This document shows, piece after piece, positions 41,034 to 49,186 of a stretch of 64,000 bases of DNA. The position numbers were made by a program, and so were the translations under genes. The first letter of the stretch is position 1. Each line of letters opens with the position of its first letter. The stretch is from JAOPZW01 sp963803375 (lineage in GTDB: Bacteria; Actinomycetota; Thermoleophilia; Solirubrobacterales; Solirubrobacteraceae). The notes below the pieces were generated by a model, which was not told where the DNA came from, did not search any database, and worked only from the letters and a program-made list of their open reading frames with translations. The stretch is from NCBI GenBank assembly GCA_963803375.1, contig CAWDMB010000013.1:1-64000 (forward strand), written 5' to 3'.

Positions 41034-42059
41034 GTGCCGCCGACCGACCTCACCCCGCCGCTGCGCGGCGCCGTCCTCGGGCTGGGCATGATCGGCCGCC
41101 ACCACGCGCGGCTGTTGCAGGCGATGGAGCGCATGCGCTTCGCCGGCGCCGTCGACCCGGGCGGCGACCGCTTCGGCGCCGTCCACGACCCGGCGCTCGT
41201 CGCGCCGAGCATCGACGAGCTCCTCACCCGCGGGCGTCCGGACTTCGCGGTCGTCGCCGTGCCGACCGACGAGCACGCCGCGAGCGTCCGCGAGCTCACC
41301 GCGGCCGGCGTCCACGTCCTCGTCGAGAAGCCGCTGGCCGCCACCGCCACCGAGGCCCGCGCGATCATCGACCTCTGCGGCGCGGCGGGCGTCCACGCAG
41401 CGGTAGGGCACGTCGAGCGCTGCAACCCGGCGCTGCTCGAGCTGCGCCACCGCGTCCGCGAGGGGCAGCTCGGCCAGGTCTTCCTGATCGCCACCGAGCG
41501 CATCGGCCCGTTCCCGGACCGCGTGCGCGACGTCGGCGTCGTCAAGGACCTCGCGACGCACGACCTCGACCTCGTGCGCTGGCTCGGCGACGCGCCCGTC
41601 GAGCGCGTCGCCGCGCAGATCCAGCACCGGATGGAGCGCGAGCACGAGGATCTCGTCCTCGCCACCGGGGCGCTCGGCTCGGGCGTGAGCTTCAACTGCG
41701 TCGTGGACTGGCTCTCCCCGACGAAGGTCCGCCGCACTCGCGTGCTCGGCGAGCGCGGGATGCTCGTGGCCGACACGCTGACCGCCGACCTCACGTTCTA
41801 CGCGAACGCAACCGTCGCCTCCGAGTGGGACGCGACGCGGTCGCTGCGCGGCGTCAGCGAAGGCGACATGACCCGCTACGCGCTCGCGCGGCGCGAGCCG
41901 CTGCTCGTCGAGCTCGAGGGCTTCGCCGACCTCCTCGAGGGCGTGCCCGGCGCCGAGGTCGTCTCGCTGGCCGAGGGACTCGAGGCGGTCGCGTGCGCCG
42001 AGGCCGTGCTCGCGAGCGCCGCCTCGGGCGAGACGGTGGCGCTGCGGGCGGCGGCGTGA
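41034..42059 (+). CDS. Gfo/Idh/MocA oxidoreductase, WlbA-like
   Basis: A 341-residue NAD-dependent sugar oxidoreductase: Rossmann motif VLGLGMIGRHHARLL, conserved VLVEKPLAAT (EKP catalytic Lys) and VGHVERCNPALLEL, which is characteristic of WlbA/WbpB enzymes that oxidise C3 of UDP-GlcNAc uronic acid. The C-terminal domain has the substrate-binding DLATHDLDLVRWL. It overlaps the UDP-sugar dehydrogenase gene by four bases, which would provide its uronic acid substrate. The aminotransferase and acetyltransferase of that pathway are not in the window. Confidence 0.82.
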   Translation: MPPTDLTPPLRGAVLGLGMIGRHHARLLQAMERMRFAGAVDPGGDRFGAVHDPALVAPSIDELLTRGRPDFAVVAVPTDEHAASVRELTAAGVHVLVEKPLAATATEARAIIDLCGAAGVHAAVGHVERCNPALLELRHRVREGQLGQVFLIATERIGPFPDRVRDVGVVKDLATHDLDLVRWLGDAPVERVAAQIQHRMEREHEDLVLATGALGSGVSFNCVVDWLSPTKVRRTRVLGERGMLVADTLTADLTFYANATVASEWDATRSLRGVSEGDMTRYALARREPLLVELEGFADLLEGVPGAEVVSLAEGLEAVACAEAVLASAASGETVALRAAA

Positions 42060-43321
42060 ACGCCGTCGTCGTCGCGCTCGGCAAGATCGGCCTGCCGCTC
42101 GCCGTCCAGATCGCGCGGGCGGGCCACGAGGTCGTGGGTTGCGACATCGACCGCGAGACCGTCGCGCTCGTCAACGCGGGCCGGGCGCCGTTTCCCGGCG
42201 AGGCCGGCCTCGCGGACGCCCTCGCCGAGGTCGTCGGCGCCGGGCGCCTGCGCGCGACGACGCAGACCACGGCGGCGGTCGCCGCGGGCGCCGACCTCGT
42301 CGTCGCCGTCCCTCCCCTGATCGTCGACGCCGGCGCGCGCCCGGACTGGCGGGCGCTCGATGCCGCCCTGACCGACGTCGGCGCGGGCCTGCGCCCGGGC
42401 ACGGTCGTGTCGGTCGAGACCACCGTGCCGGTCGGCACGACCCGCGGACGGATCGCGCCCGCGCTCGAGCGCCACAGCGGCCTCGACGGCGAAGCGGACT
42501 TCCACACGGTGTTCAGCCCGGAGCGGGTCTTCAGCGGCCGCGTCTTCGCCGACCTCGCCACGTACCCGAAGCTCGTCGGCGGGCTGAGCGAGGCCGGCGA
42601 GCGCCGCGGCGTCGAGCTCTACGGCGCGTTCCTGGACGCCGAGGTGCGGGCCATGGGGTCGGCCGAGGCGGCCGAGCTCACGAAGCTCGCCGAGACGACG
42701 TACCGCGACGTCAACATCGCGCTCGCCAACGAGCTCGCGCGCTTCGCCGACCGCGCCGGCGTCGACGTCGAGCGCGTGATCGCCGCCGCCAACTCCCAGC
42801 CCTTCAGCCACATCCACCGGCCCGGCGTCGCCGTCGGGGGCCATTGCATCCCGGTCTACCCGCGCTTCCTGCTCGCCTCCGACCCGGAGGCGACGCTGCC
42901 CCGCGCCGCCCGGGCGGTCAACGAGGCGATGCCCGCCTACGCCGTCGCGGCGCTCGACGGCCTCCTCGACGGCGTGGCCGGGCGGCGCGTCCTCGTGCTC
43001 GGCGTCGCCTACCGCGGCGACGTCAAGGAGACCGCGTTCTCGGGCGCATTCGCGCTGTGCGACGCGCTCGCCGCGGCGGGAGCCGAGCCCGTCGCCGCCG
43101 ACCCGCTCTACGCCGACCGCGAGCTCGCCGCCCTCGGCTTCGCCCCCTGGGACCGTGGCCCGGCCGCGGGCGCGATCGTGCAGGCCGACCACGCCGCGTA
43201 CCGCGCGCTCGGCCCGCAGGACTTCCCGGGCGTGCGCGCGATCGTGGACGGTCGCGGTGTCCTCGACCCGGCGCGCTTCGCCGCCGCGGGCGTCAGCGTC
43301 CGCCGGCTCGGGCAGGGCTGA
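42056..43321 (+). CDS. Nucleotide sugar 6-dehydrogenase (UDP-HexNAc type)
   Basis: A 421-residue UDP-glucose/GDP-mannose dehydrogenase family member: N-terminal VALGKIGLPLAVQIARAGH, middle AELTKLAETTYRDVNIALANE with catalytic Lys, and the active Cys in VGGHCIPVYP, the WbpA/UDP-N-acetylhexosamine form rather than GGxCFPKD of UDP-glucose dehydrogenase. It oxidises C6 to the uronic acid with two NAD. C-terminal GVAYRGDVKE is conserved. GTG 42056 overlaps the WlbA-like stop. Its 3' end overlaps the convergent wecB by 29 bp. Confidence 0.85.
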   Translation: MNAVVVALGKIGLPLAVQIARAGHEVVGCDIDRETVALVNAGRAPFPGEAGLADALAEVVGAGRLRATTQTTAAVAAGADLVVAVPPLIVDAGARPDWRALDAALTDVGAGLRPGTVVSVETTVPVGTTRGRIAPALERHSGLDGEADFHTVFSPERVFSGRVFADLATYPKLVGGLSEAGERRGVELYGAFLDAEVRAMGSAEAAELTKLAETTYRDVNIALANELARFADRAGVDVERVIAAANSQPFSHIHRPGVAVGGHCIPVYPRFLLASDPEATLPRAARAVNEAMPAYAVAALDGLLDGVAGRRVLVLGVAYRGDVKETAFSGAFALCDALAAAGAEPVAADPLYADRELAALGFAPWDRGPAAGAIVQADHAAYRALGPQDFPGVRAIVDGRGVLDPARFAAAGVSVRRLGQG

Positions 43322-44372
43322 GCGCGGCCACGACCCGCGCGCCGGCGCGCCCGTCGCCGTAGAGCTCCGGGCGCCCGGGCGGCGGCGTGCGCTCGAGCGC
43401 CGCCAGCGCCGCGTCCGCGTCGAGATCGACGAGGACGTTCCAGCCGGCGTCGACGGTCTCGACCCATTCGGTCGTGTCGCGCATCGTCACGCACGGCACG
43501 CCCGCGAGGTAGGCCTCCTTCTGCACGCCGCCGGAGTCGGTCAGGACCGCGCGCGCGGCGACGAGCAGGGCCGTGAACTCGAGCGGGCCGAGCGGCGGCG
43601 CGAGCCGCACGCGCGGCGCGCGCTCGAGCTCCCCGAGCCAGCCTGCCTCGTCGAGGCGCGCGCGGGTACGCGGGTGCAGGGGCAGGACGGCGGTCAGCGG
43701 CAGGGCGAGGAGGAGGTCGACGAGGCGGCGCAGGCGCGCGGGATCGTCGACGTTGCCGGCGCGGTGCGCGGTTACGACGACGTAGTCGGAGCCCGCGACG
43801 CCCGCGGCCCGTCGAGTCGCCTCGTCGGCCCGCGCGCGCGGCTGCACGAGCAGCGCCACGTCGACCATCACGTCGCCGACGAGCTCGACGCGGCCGGCGA
43901 CGCTCTCGCGCTCGAGGTTCTCGACCGCGGTGACCGACGGGCAGAGCAGCAGGTCCGAGAGGTGGTCGGTGAGCACGCGGTTGAGCTCCTCGGGCATCGC
44001 GCGGTCGAAGGAGCGCATCCCCGCCTCGACGTGCGCCACCGGCGCCCGCGCCTGCGCGGCGGCGAGGCCGCCCGCGAGCGTCGAGTTCGTGTCGCCGTAG
44101 ACGAGCACGACGTCCGGTCGCTCCTCGGCGACCAGCGGGCCGAGCGCGGCGAGCATGCGCGCGGTCTGGCCGGTGTTCGTGCCCCCGTGGATGCCGAGCT
44201 GGCGATCGGGCCGCGGGATGCCGAGCTCGGAGAAGAAGACAACCGAGAGGTCGTCGTCGTGGTGCTGGCCGGTGTGGACGAGCAGCTCCTCGTGCTCGTC
44301 GCGCAGCAGCCGCGAGACCGCCGCGGCCTTTACGAACTGCGGCCGATTGCCGATGACCGTGAGGACGCGCAC
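43293..44372 (-). CDS. wecB: UDP-N-acetylglucosamine 2-epimerase
   Basis: A 359-residue non-hydrolysing epimerase: VIGNRPQFVKAAAV, VHTGQHHDDDLS, VYGDTNSTLAGGLAA, HVEAGMRSFDRAMPEELNR and LTDSGGVQKEAYLAGVPCVT are the family signature. It interconverts UDP-GlcNAc and UDP-ManNAc, feeding surface polysaccharide synthesis. It fits with the dehydrogenase on the facing strand (UDP-ManNAcA formation). GTG 44372 lies two bases after the aminotransferase stop, so those two are co-transcribed. Confidence 0.92.
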   Translation of the reverse strand: MRVLTVIGNRPQFVKAAAVSRLLRDEHEELLVHTGQHHDDDLSVVFFSELGIPRPDRQLGIHGGTNTGQTARMLAALGPLVAEERPDVVLVYGDTNSTLAGGLAAAQARAPVAHVEAGMRSFDRAMPEELNRVLTDHLSDLLLCPSVTAVENLERESVAGRVELVGDVMVDVALLVQPRARADEATRRAAGVAGSDYVVVTAHRAGNVDDPARLRRLVDLLLALPLTAVLPLHPRTRARLDEAGWLGELERAPRVRLAPPLGPLEFTALLVAARAVLTDSGGVQKEAYLAGVPCVTMRDTTEWVETVDAGWNVLVDLDADAALAALERTPPPGRPELYGDGRAGARVVAALSPARAGGR

Positions 44373-44374
44373 CC

Positions 44375-45166
44375 CTACGGCGACGGCACGCCGAGCTCGT
44401 GCTCGATGCGGGCGCGAATCGCGCGCGCGGCCCGGGCCGTCAGCGGACCGGGGGCGCCCGGGAGCGGGCGATCGTCGATCGCCCGGATCGGGTGGACCTC
44501 GCGCAGCGTGGAGGCCATGAACGCCTCCTGCGCGCCGGCGAGCTCGTCGCGCGCGATCGGCCGCTCGCGCACGTCGCAGACCTCGAGCAGCCGGCGACGC
44601 GTGATCGAGTCGAGGATGTGGTCGTCGAGCGGCGGCGTCACGAGCCCGTCGCCCGCGAAGGCGATGAAGACGCTGCAGGTCGGGCCCTCGAGCACGCGGC
44701 CGTGCGGCGTGACGAGCAGCGCCTCGTCCGCGCCCCGCTCGCGCGCCAGCCGGCCCGCGAGCATGTTGGCGGCGTAGGAGAGCGACTTGACCGCGTCGAG
44801 GATCCGCGTCGGCGCGTACTCGACGGTGGCCACCGCGAGCGTCTCGGGCAGCTCCTTGAGCGGCTCGACCAACCCGAGGCGCCGCCCGCCGCGGGTCACG
44901 ACGACGCGCAGCGCCGCCTCCTGGACGTCGTTGCGCTCGAGCAGCACCTCGACGTCGGCGCGCACGGCCTCGGCGTCGAGCTCGAGGCGCAGGTTCGCCG
45001 CCGAGCGGGCGATGCGAGCCAGGTGGTCGTCGAGCGCGAACGGCCGCCCACCGTAGAGCCGGATGACCTCGAAGACGCCGTCGCCGCGCAGCAGCCCCTC
45101 GTCGGTCGCGGGTACGAGCGCCTCGGCGGCGGGCAGGACGTGGCCGTCGAGGATCGCGAGCGTCAC
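44375..45166 (-). CDS. Class IV aminotransferase (BCAT / aminodeoxychorismate lyase-like)
   Basis: A 263-residue fold-type IV PLP enzyme: LLRGDGVFEVIRLYGGRPFALDDHL, the PLP-Lys in RILDAVKSLSYAANMLA, EALLVTPHGRVLEGPTCSVF and LDSITRRRLLEVC. Short length favours D-amino acid aminotransferase or PabC over IlvE, but the three cannot be told apart by eye. Lies between tRNA-Lys and wecB on the same strand; a link to nucleotide-sugar amination is unlikely since that uses a different fold. Confidence 0.85.
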   Translation of the reverse strand: MTLAILDGHVLPAAEALVPATDEGLLRGDGVFEVIRLYGGRPFALDDHLARIARSAANLRLELDAEAVRADVEVLLERNDVQEAALRVVVTRGGRRLGLVEPLKELPETLAVATVEYAPTRILDAVKSLSYAANMLAGRLARERGADEALLVTPHGRVLEGPTCSVFIAFAGDGLVTPPLDDHILDSITRRRLLEVCDVRERPIARDELAGAQEAFMASTLREVHPIRAIDDRPLPGAPGPLTARAARAIRARIEHELGVPSP

Positions 45167-45189
45167 GGCCCGCCAGCTTAGCCGCGCAG

Positions 45190-45262
45190 TGCCCCCGCAA
45201 GGAATCGAACCTTGAACCTTCGGATTAAGAGTCCGCTGCTCTGCCAGTTGAGCTACAGGGGC
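45190..45262 (-). tRNA. tRNA-Lys (anticodon CTT)
   Basis: A complete 73-base cloverleaf on the minus strand: acceptor GCCCCTG... with ...CGGGGGC and discriminator A, D loop AGCTCAACTGGCAGAGC, anticodon arm CGGACTCTTAATCCG with CTT, and T loop TTCGATT in a CAAGG/CCTTG stem. CCA is not encoded. Anticodon CTT reads AAG, the preferred lysine codon here. Confidence 0.96.
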
Positions 45263-45292
45263 GAGGCGGGCCCCATGGTAGCGGCGTCTGGG

Positions 45293-45982
45293 CTACCCGC
45301 TCTGGGCCTGGATCTGGCCGCCCTGGTCGAGCTGGGAGCGCGCGACCTGGATCTGCGTCTTGAGGTCCTTGCGCTGTGCCGCCGGCGCGAGCTCGACGGC
45401 CTTCGCCTCCGCCAGCTCGCTCTTGCGAGCCTGCTTGGCGCCGTGGGCGAGCACGGCGAGCTGGGCGTAGAGCGCCGAGTTCTGCGGCCGCGCGTCGATG
45501 ACGATCTCCATCGCCTGCGCCGCCTTGTCGTACTGCGCCAGCGCCCCCTGCCCATAGGCCTGGACCATGAAGTTGGCCACGGTCGGGTCGGGCTTGGGCG
45601 GGTTGAGCGCCAGGTAGCGCTGCCACGCGGCCGAGGCCCCGGCCAGCTTCGCGCGGCCCTTGTCGGTGTAGGCCTGCTGGCCCTGGTCGAAGTTCTCGCC
45701 GGTCCCCGCAAGCTGGAAGCGCACCTTCGCGAGCTCCGCCCACGCCGACGCGTCGCGCGGGTCGGCCTTCAGGCGCGCCTCGAGCGTGTCCACGCGCTTG
45801 GTGAAGGCGCTGTCGGCCGCGGTCGAGTTGCCGCTGTTGCCGCTGAAGGCGTCGAAGAGGCCGCCGTTCGTCGCTCCGCCGATGCCGAAGAAGACCAGGC
45901 CACCGCCCATGAGCAGGGCGAGCGAGAGGTAGATGGCCTGGACGGTGCGCCGCCTGCCCCGGCCGCGGAGGTCGAAGAGCAT
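45293..45982 (-). CDS. Membrane-anchored TPR-like protein
   Basis: A 229-residue protein: MLFDLRGRGRRRTVQAIYL, membrane helix with a Gly-rich stretch (LALLMGGGLVFFGIGG), then an extracytoplasmic alpha-helical region with TPR-like units (DPRDASAWAELAKVRFQLAG; ALAQYDKAAQAMEIVIDARP; NSALYAQLAVLAHG). Probably a protein-interaction scaffold at the membrane. ATG 45982 lies five bases before the tatC stop on the same strand, so it is in the tat operon; whether it serves Tat export is inference. Confidence 0.8.
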   Translation of the reverse strand: MLFDLRGRGRRRTVQAIYLSLALLMGGGLVFFGIGGATNGGLFDAFSGNSGNSTAADSAFTKRVDTLEARLKADPRDASAWAELAKVRFQLAGTGENFDQGQQAYTDKGRAKLAGASAAWQRYLALNPPKPDPTVANFMVQAYGQGALAQYDKAAQAMEIVIDARPQNSALYAQLAVLAHGAKQARKSELAEAKAVELAPAAQRKDLKTQIQVARSQLDQGGQIQAQSG

Positions 45983-45987
45983 GAGGC

Positions 45988-47058
45988 TCAGGATACGGGC
46001 AGATCCTCGTCCACCGCGCCCCACTCGCGCTCGCCCGCGAACGGGTCGTCGTCGTCGTCGCGATCTTCGGCTCGCCCGCGGCGGCGCTCGAAGATCCGCG
46101 CGAGCAGGACACTGAGCTCGAAGAGGACGACGAGCGGCGCCATCGCGATCAGCATCGTCACGGGGTCCGGGGTCGGCGTGGCGACCGCCGCGACGATGGC
46201 CAAGCCGAGGATGACGTAGCCGCGGTTGCGCGCGAGCTGGCGGGCGGAGATCACCCCGAGCCGCGTGACCGCGAGCACGCCGACCGGGATCTGGAACAGC
46301 AGCCCGATGAGCGCGATCAGGATGATCGAGAAGCGGTAATAGTCTGAGGCCCGGATCAGGATGTCGAACGAGTCGTCGTTGAAGTTCTGCAGGAACGTCA
46401 CCGCGCGCGGCAGCGCGAGGAAGTAGCCGAAGGCGACGCCCGCGATGAAGAGGAACGGCACCATGATCATTAGCGGCAGCGCCGCCTGCCGCTCGCGGGG
46501 CGTGAAGGCCGGCAGGACGAAGGCGTACGCCTGCCACAGCATGAACGGCAGCGACAGCAGCAGCGCGGCGTAGCCCGCCACCGTGAACGTCGTCACGAAC
46601 GGCTCCGTCACCCCGAGCGTGACCGGCAGCCGCCCGCGGTTGGTGGGCACCGCCGCCGCCGCGGCGCGGTTGGAGGCCGCCGCCGCACGCACGGCCCGTG
46701 CGGAGGCGTCGAGCGTCTGGCGCTCCGCGGCCGAAAGCCCGGAGCGGGCCGCGGCCCGGGCGAGCACCTTGTCGACGCTCGCCAGCGCGGCGGCGGTCGC
46801 GTCGAACGCCCGGCCCGAGCGGATCTGAAACCGCGCGGACTCCTCGAGCGGGTCCTGCGTGTGCTTCTCGGCGCCGGCCTTCTGCGCAGTCTGCAGCGGT
46901 TTGTTGACCGTCTTGAGCAGCCACCCGTTCTGCCAGTAACAGACGCTGAAGGCGACGAGGAAGATGGCGATGCACGCGATCAGGCGCGAGCGCAGCTCGT
47001 CGAGATGCTCGACGAGGCTCAGACGCTCCTCGTGGCCGACGGGCCGGATGACGCTCAT
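45988..47058 (-). CDS. tatC: Sec-independent protein translocase TatC
   Basis: A 356-residue TatC, about 100 residues longer than usual. LSLVEHLDELRSRLI at the N-terminus, TEPFVTTFTVAGYAALLLSLPF, FAFGYF-like VAFGYFLALPRAVTFL and YVILGLAIVAAVATPTPDPVTM are conserved. The extra length is an Ala/Arg-rich helical insert at about 58-146 in the first external loop and an acidic tail (DRDDDDDPFAGERE). TatC recognises twin-arginine signals of folded exported proteins. The Rieske protein encoded at 52.5 kb is a type of protein often exported by Tat. Confidence 0.92.
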   Translation of the reverse strand: MSVIRPVGHEERLSLVEHLDELRSRLIACIAIFLVAFSVCYWQNGWLLKTVNKPLQTAQKAGAEKHTQDPLEESARFQIRSGRAFDATAAALASVDKVLARAAARSGLSAAERQTLDASARAVRAAAASNRAAAAAVPTNRGRLPVTLGVTEPFVTTFTVAGYAALLLSLPFMLWQAYAFVLPAFTPRERQAALPLMIMVPFLFIAGVAFGYFLALPRAVTFLQNFNDDSFDILIRASDYYRFSIILIALIGLLFQIPVGVLAVTRLGVISARQLARNRGYVILGLAIVAAVATPTPDPVTMLIAMAPLVVLFELSVLLARIFERRRGRAEDRDDDDDPFAGEREWGAVDEDLPVS

Positions 47059-47076
47059 CGCGCCACGAGGGACGGG

Positions 47077-47385
47077 CTACTGCTCGACGCGTGAGGCGGG
47101 ACGGTCCTGCGCGGCCTCGACCGGGCGCGGCTCGGCGGCCTCGACCGGGCGCGTCTCGGCGGCCTCCACCGGGCGCGGCTCGGCGGCCTCGAGCTGCTGG
47201 CGGCGCCCGAACGCATCGGGCTCGTCATGGTCGTCGTCGTCGCGATCCCTGCCGCTGATGGAATCCTTGAACTCGCGCAGCCCCGAGCCGATCTGACGAC
47301 CCAGCCCCGGCAGGCGCTTGGGCCCGAAGATCAACAGGACGATGAGCAGGACGATTCCCAGCTCGAGCGGTCCGATGGAGGGCAT
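47077..47385 (-). CDS. tatA: Sec-independent protein translocase TatA
   Basis: A 102-residue TatA: N-terminal GPLELGIVLLIVLLIFGPKRLPGLGRQIG with the hinge FGPKRLP and amphipathic helix GSGLREFKDSISG, then an acidic stretch and a repeated tail of AAEPRPVE units. It forms the translocation pore with TatC. No tatB was recognised here. A TACACT -10 box (47397-47392) lies six bases before ATG 47385, indicating a leaderless mRNA that reads tatA, tatC and the TPR gene. Confidence 0.92.
   Translation of the reverse strand: MPSIGPLELGIVLLIVLLIFGPKRLPGLGRQIGSGLREFKDSISGRDRDDDDHDEPDAFGRRQQLEAAEPRPVEAAETRPVEAAEPRPVEAAQDRPASRVEQ
47113..47184 (-). repeat. tatA: Three 24-bp tandem repeats at the 3' end of tatA
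   Basis: GGCCTCGACCGGGCGCGGCT-CGGC at 47113-47136 is repeated at 47137-47160 and 47161-47184 with one change each, plus a partial fourth copy. Each unit encodes the eight residues AAEPRPVE (one copy AAETRPVE). A 24-bp period is in frame, so copy number could vary without harming TatA. Confidence 0.9.
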
Positions 47386-47391
47386 GCGCCA

Positions 47392-47397
47392 AGTGTA
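47392..47397 (-). promoter_or_regulatory. -10 box of tatA (leaderless)
   Basis: TACACT on the minus strand fits TANNNT and ends six bases before the tatA ATG at 47385. Confidence 0.45.
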
Positions 47398-47481
47398 TGC
47401 GCCTCGCGGGCGAGCCGGATCAGGCTGGGCATAAAGGACCGGGCGCTCGCGGCCGATGTAGGGAACAGCAACCGCCGCCCG

Positions 47482-47901
47482 ATGCTTCCTCAGCCCGACA
47501 ACACGCCCTCCGTCCGCCGCGTCGTCCTGCCCTCGGGCAAGGCGATCGAGGTCGTCTTCTTCCCGGCCGCGCCCGAGCCCGAGCGCGAGCCCGCCCCGGC
47601 AGCGACGACGCCGCAGCTGCACGTCTGCGCGGCGTGCGACTCGCGCCTCGTCCACCCGATCGCGTGGGAGGAGGCCGGCGCCACCCATTGGGAGGTCGTC
47701 CTGCGTTGCCCCAACTGCGAGTGGCTCGGCTCGGGCGTCTTCGAGCAGGCGGTTGTCGAGCGCTTCGACGACGAGCTCGACCGCGGCACGCAGGCGCTCG
47801 TCCGTGACCTCAAGCGGCTCGTGCACGCCAACATGGAGGACGAGGTCGAGCGCTTCGTCGAGGCGTTGCACGCCGGGCACATCGAGCCCGGCGACTTCTA
47901 G
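47482..47901 (+). CDS. Zinc-ribbon protein of unknown function
   Basis: A 139-residue protein: RRVVLPSGKAIEVVFFP at the N-terminus, Pro/Ala linker, a CxxC pair HVCAACDSRLVHP and a second RCPNCEWLG spaced by about 30 residues forming a zinc ribbon, then a helical C-terminus (FDDELDRGTQALVRDLKRL, DEVERFVEALHAG). The layout suggests a small regulatory or nucleic-acid-associated protein. Divergent from tatA. Function unknown. Confidence 0.72.
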   Translation: MLPQPDNTPSVRRVVLPSGKAIEVVFFPAAPEPEREPAPAATTPQLHVCAACDSRLVHPIAWEEAGATHWEVVLRCPNCEWLGSGVFEQAVVERFDDELDRGTQALVRDLKRLVHANMEDEVERFVEALHAGHIEPGDF

Positions 47902-47931
47902 ATGAGTTGTGCCACGGCCCGGCGATGAGCC

Positions 47932-47989
47932 GAGTGCTGGAAAAGGCGTCCATATGACGCCTTGGTCAGCACTCGGGCGGAGTTCGCCC
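47932..47989. other. Two adjacent hairpins between the zinc-ribbon and sigma-factor genes
   Basis: A two-tier hairpin: GAGTGCTG (47932-47939) pairs with CAGCACTC (47967-47974), and inside it AAGGCGTC (47943-47950) pairs with GACGCCTT (47956-47963) around the loop CATAT. A smaller hairpin GGGCG-GAGTT-CGCCC follows at 47975-47989. Base composition is lower in GC than its surroundings. It may terminate the zinc-ribbon transcript or form the leader of the sigma-factor mRNA, 140 bases upstream. Confidence 0.6.
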
Positions 47990-48125
47990 CTATTAGTAGC
48001 GAGCGTCCTGTGACGCCGGGGCGCCGTCCGCGGTCGAGCGTAGCCAGGGGGCCAGCCAGCTGGCCGGCACCGCTCGGACGCCCGCGGCCGTTTGCCCGGC
48101 GCGCCGAGCGGACAGATCGGGGGTG

Positions 48126-49169
48126 ATGGCCTTCGACGCCGACGTGCAAGCCCGCCCGGACGCGCTCGTCGCCCAGGGAGAACCGAGCGGGTGCGTGAGC
48201 CTCGACGAGCTCGACGAGCTCGGCCTCGACGAGGCCACGGCGATCGAGCTCCAGGAGCGCGCCGCGGCCGTCGGGCTCGACCTGACCGCCGACTGCGGTC
48301 AAACCGACGTCGTCGGCCTGCGCTACGCCAACGCCGACCTCGCCGAGGCGACGACCGACGCCCTGCAGCTGTTCCTCAACGAGCTGCGTCACCATCCGCT
48401 GCTCAGCGCGCGCGAGGAGATCGAGCTGGCCAAGCGCGTCGAGCGCGGCGACCTCGAAGCCAAGGAGCGTCTCGTCAACGCGAACCTGCGCCTCGTCGTC
48501 TCGCTCGCGCGCCGCTACCCGACCTACGACCTCACGCTCCTCGACCTCATCCAGGAGGGCATCTTCGGGCTCGTGCGCGCGGCCGAGAAGTTCGACTGGC
48601 GCAAGGGCTACAAGTTCTCGACCTACGCGACGTTCTGGATCCGTCAGGCGATCCAGCGCGGGATCGAGAACCGTGCCCGAACGATCCGGATCCCGGCCCA
48701 CGTCGGCATCCGCCAGCGCAAGATCGCGCGTGTCGGGCGCGAGCTCGAGGCCCGGCTGGGCCGCGAGCCCACCGACGAGGAGCTGGCAGCGGCGACGGGC
48801 CTCAAGGTCACGCACGTGCGCGAGGCGCACGAGGCGACCCGCACGGTGGTCTCGCTCGACCGGCCCGTCGGCGAGGGGGAGGAGACGACGCTCGGCGCGC
48901 TGCTGCCCTCCGACGTCGAGGCGCCAGACGAGCAGGTCGCGGTGTCGCTCGAGCGCGGCGCGCTGCGCCGCGCCGTCGAGGCTCTGCCCGAGCTCGAGCG
49001 CGGCGTCGTGAAGCTGCGCTTCGGCCTCGACGAGGCCGAGCCTCAGCGCCTGAGCGAGACGGGCCGGCGGCTCGGCCTGTCGCCCGACGCCGTCAAGCAG
49101 ATCGAGGCCCGCGCGCTCGCTCGGCTCGCCGAGGTCCGCGAGCTCCAGGGCGTGCGCGCCGCGGCCTGA
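48126..49169 (+). CDS. RNA polymerase sigma factor, SigA/RpoD-like (sigma-70 group 1 or 2)
   Basis: A 347-residue sigma factor. Region 1.2-2.1 LQLFLNELRHHPLLSAREE then AKRVERGDLEAKERLVNANL; region 2.2-2.4 DLIQEGIFGLVRAAEKFDW with STYATFWIRQAIQRG and ARTIRIPAHV; region 3; and region 4.1-4.2 ALPELERGVVKLRFGLD with LSETGRRLGLSPDAVKQIEA. It lacks the long acidic region 1.1 of RpoD and so may be a group 2 factor. The N-terminus (DELGLDEATAIELQERAAA) is a short domain also seen in SigA relatives. ATG 48126; GTG 48123 is adjacent. Confidence 0.88.
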   Translation: MAFDADVQARPDALVAQGEPSGCVSLDELDELGLDEATAIELQERAAAVGLDLTADCGQTDVVGLRYANADLAEATTDALQLFLNELRHHPLLSAREEIELAKRVERGDLEAKERLVNANLRLVVSLARRYPTYDLTLLDLIQEGIFGLVRAAEKFDWRKGYKFSTYATFWIRQAIQRGIENRARTIRIPAHVGIRQRKIARVGRELEARLGREPTDEELAAATGLKVTHVREAHEATRTVVSLDRPVGEGEETTLGALLPSDVEAPDEQVAVSLERGALRRAVEALPELERGVVKLRFGLDEAEPQRLSETGRRLGLSPDAVKQIEARALARLAEVRELQGVRAAA

Positions 49170-49186
49170 GCGCGAGCCGACGCTCG

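Noticed and set aside
47932..47974. CIRCE-like element (GAGTGCT and AGCACTC)
   Set aside because: The two arms are in the reverse order and 27 bases apart; CIRCE is AGCACTC, nine bases, GAGTGCT.
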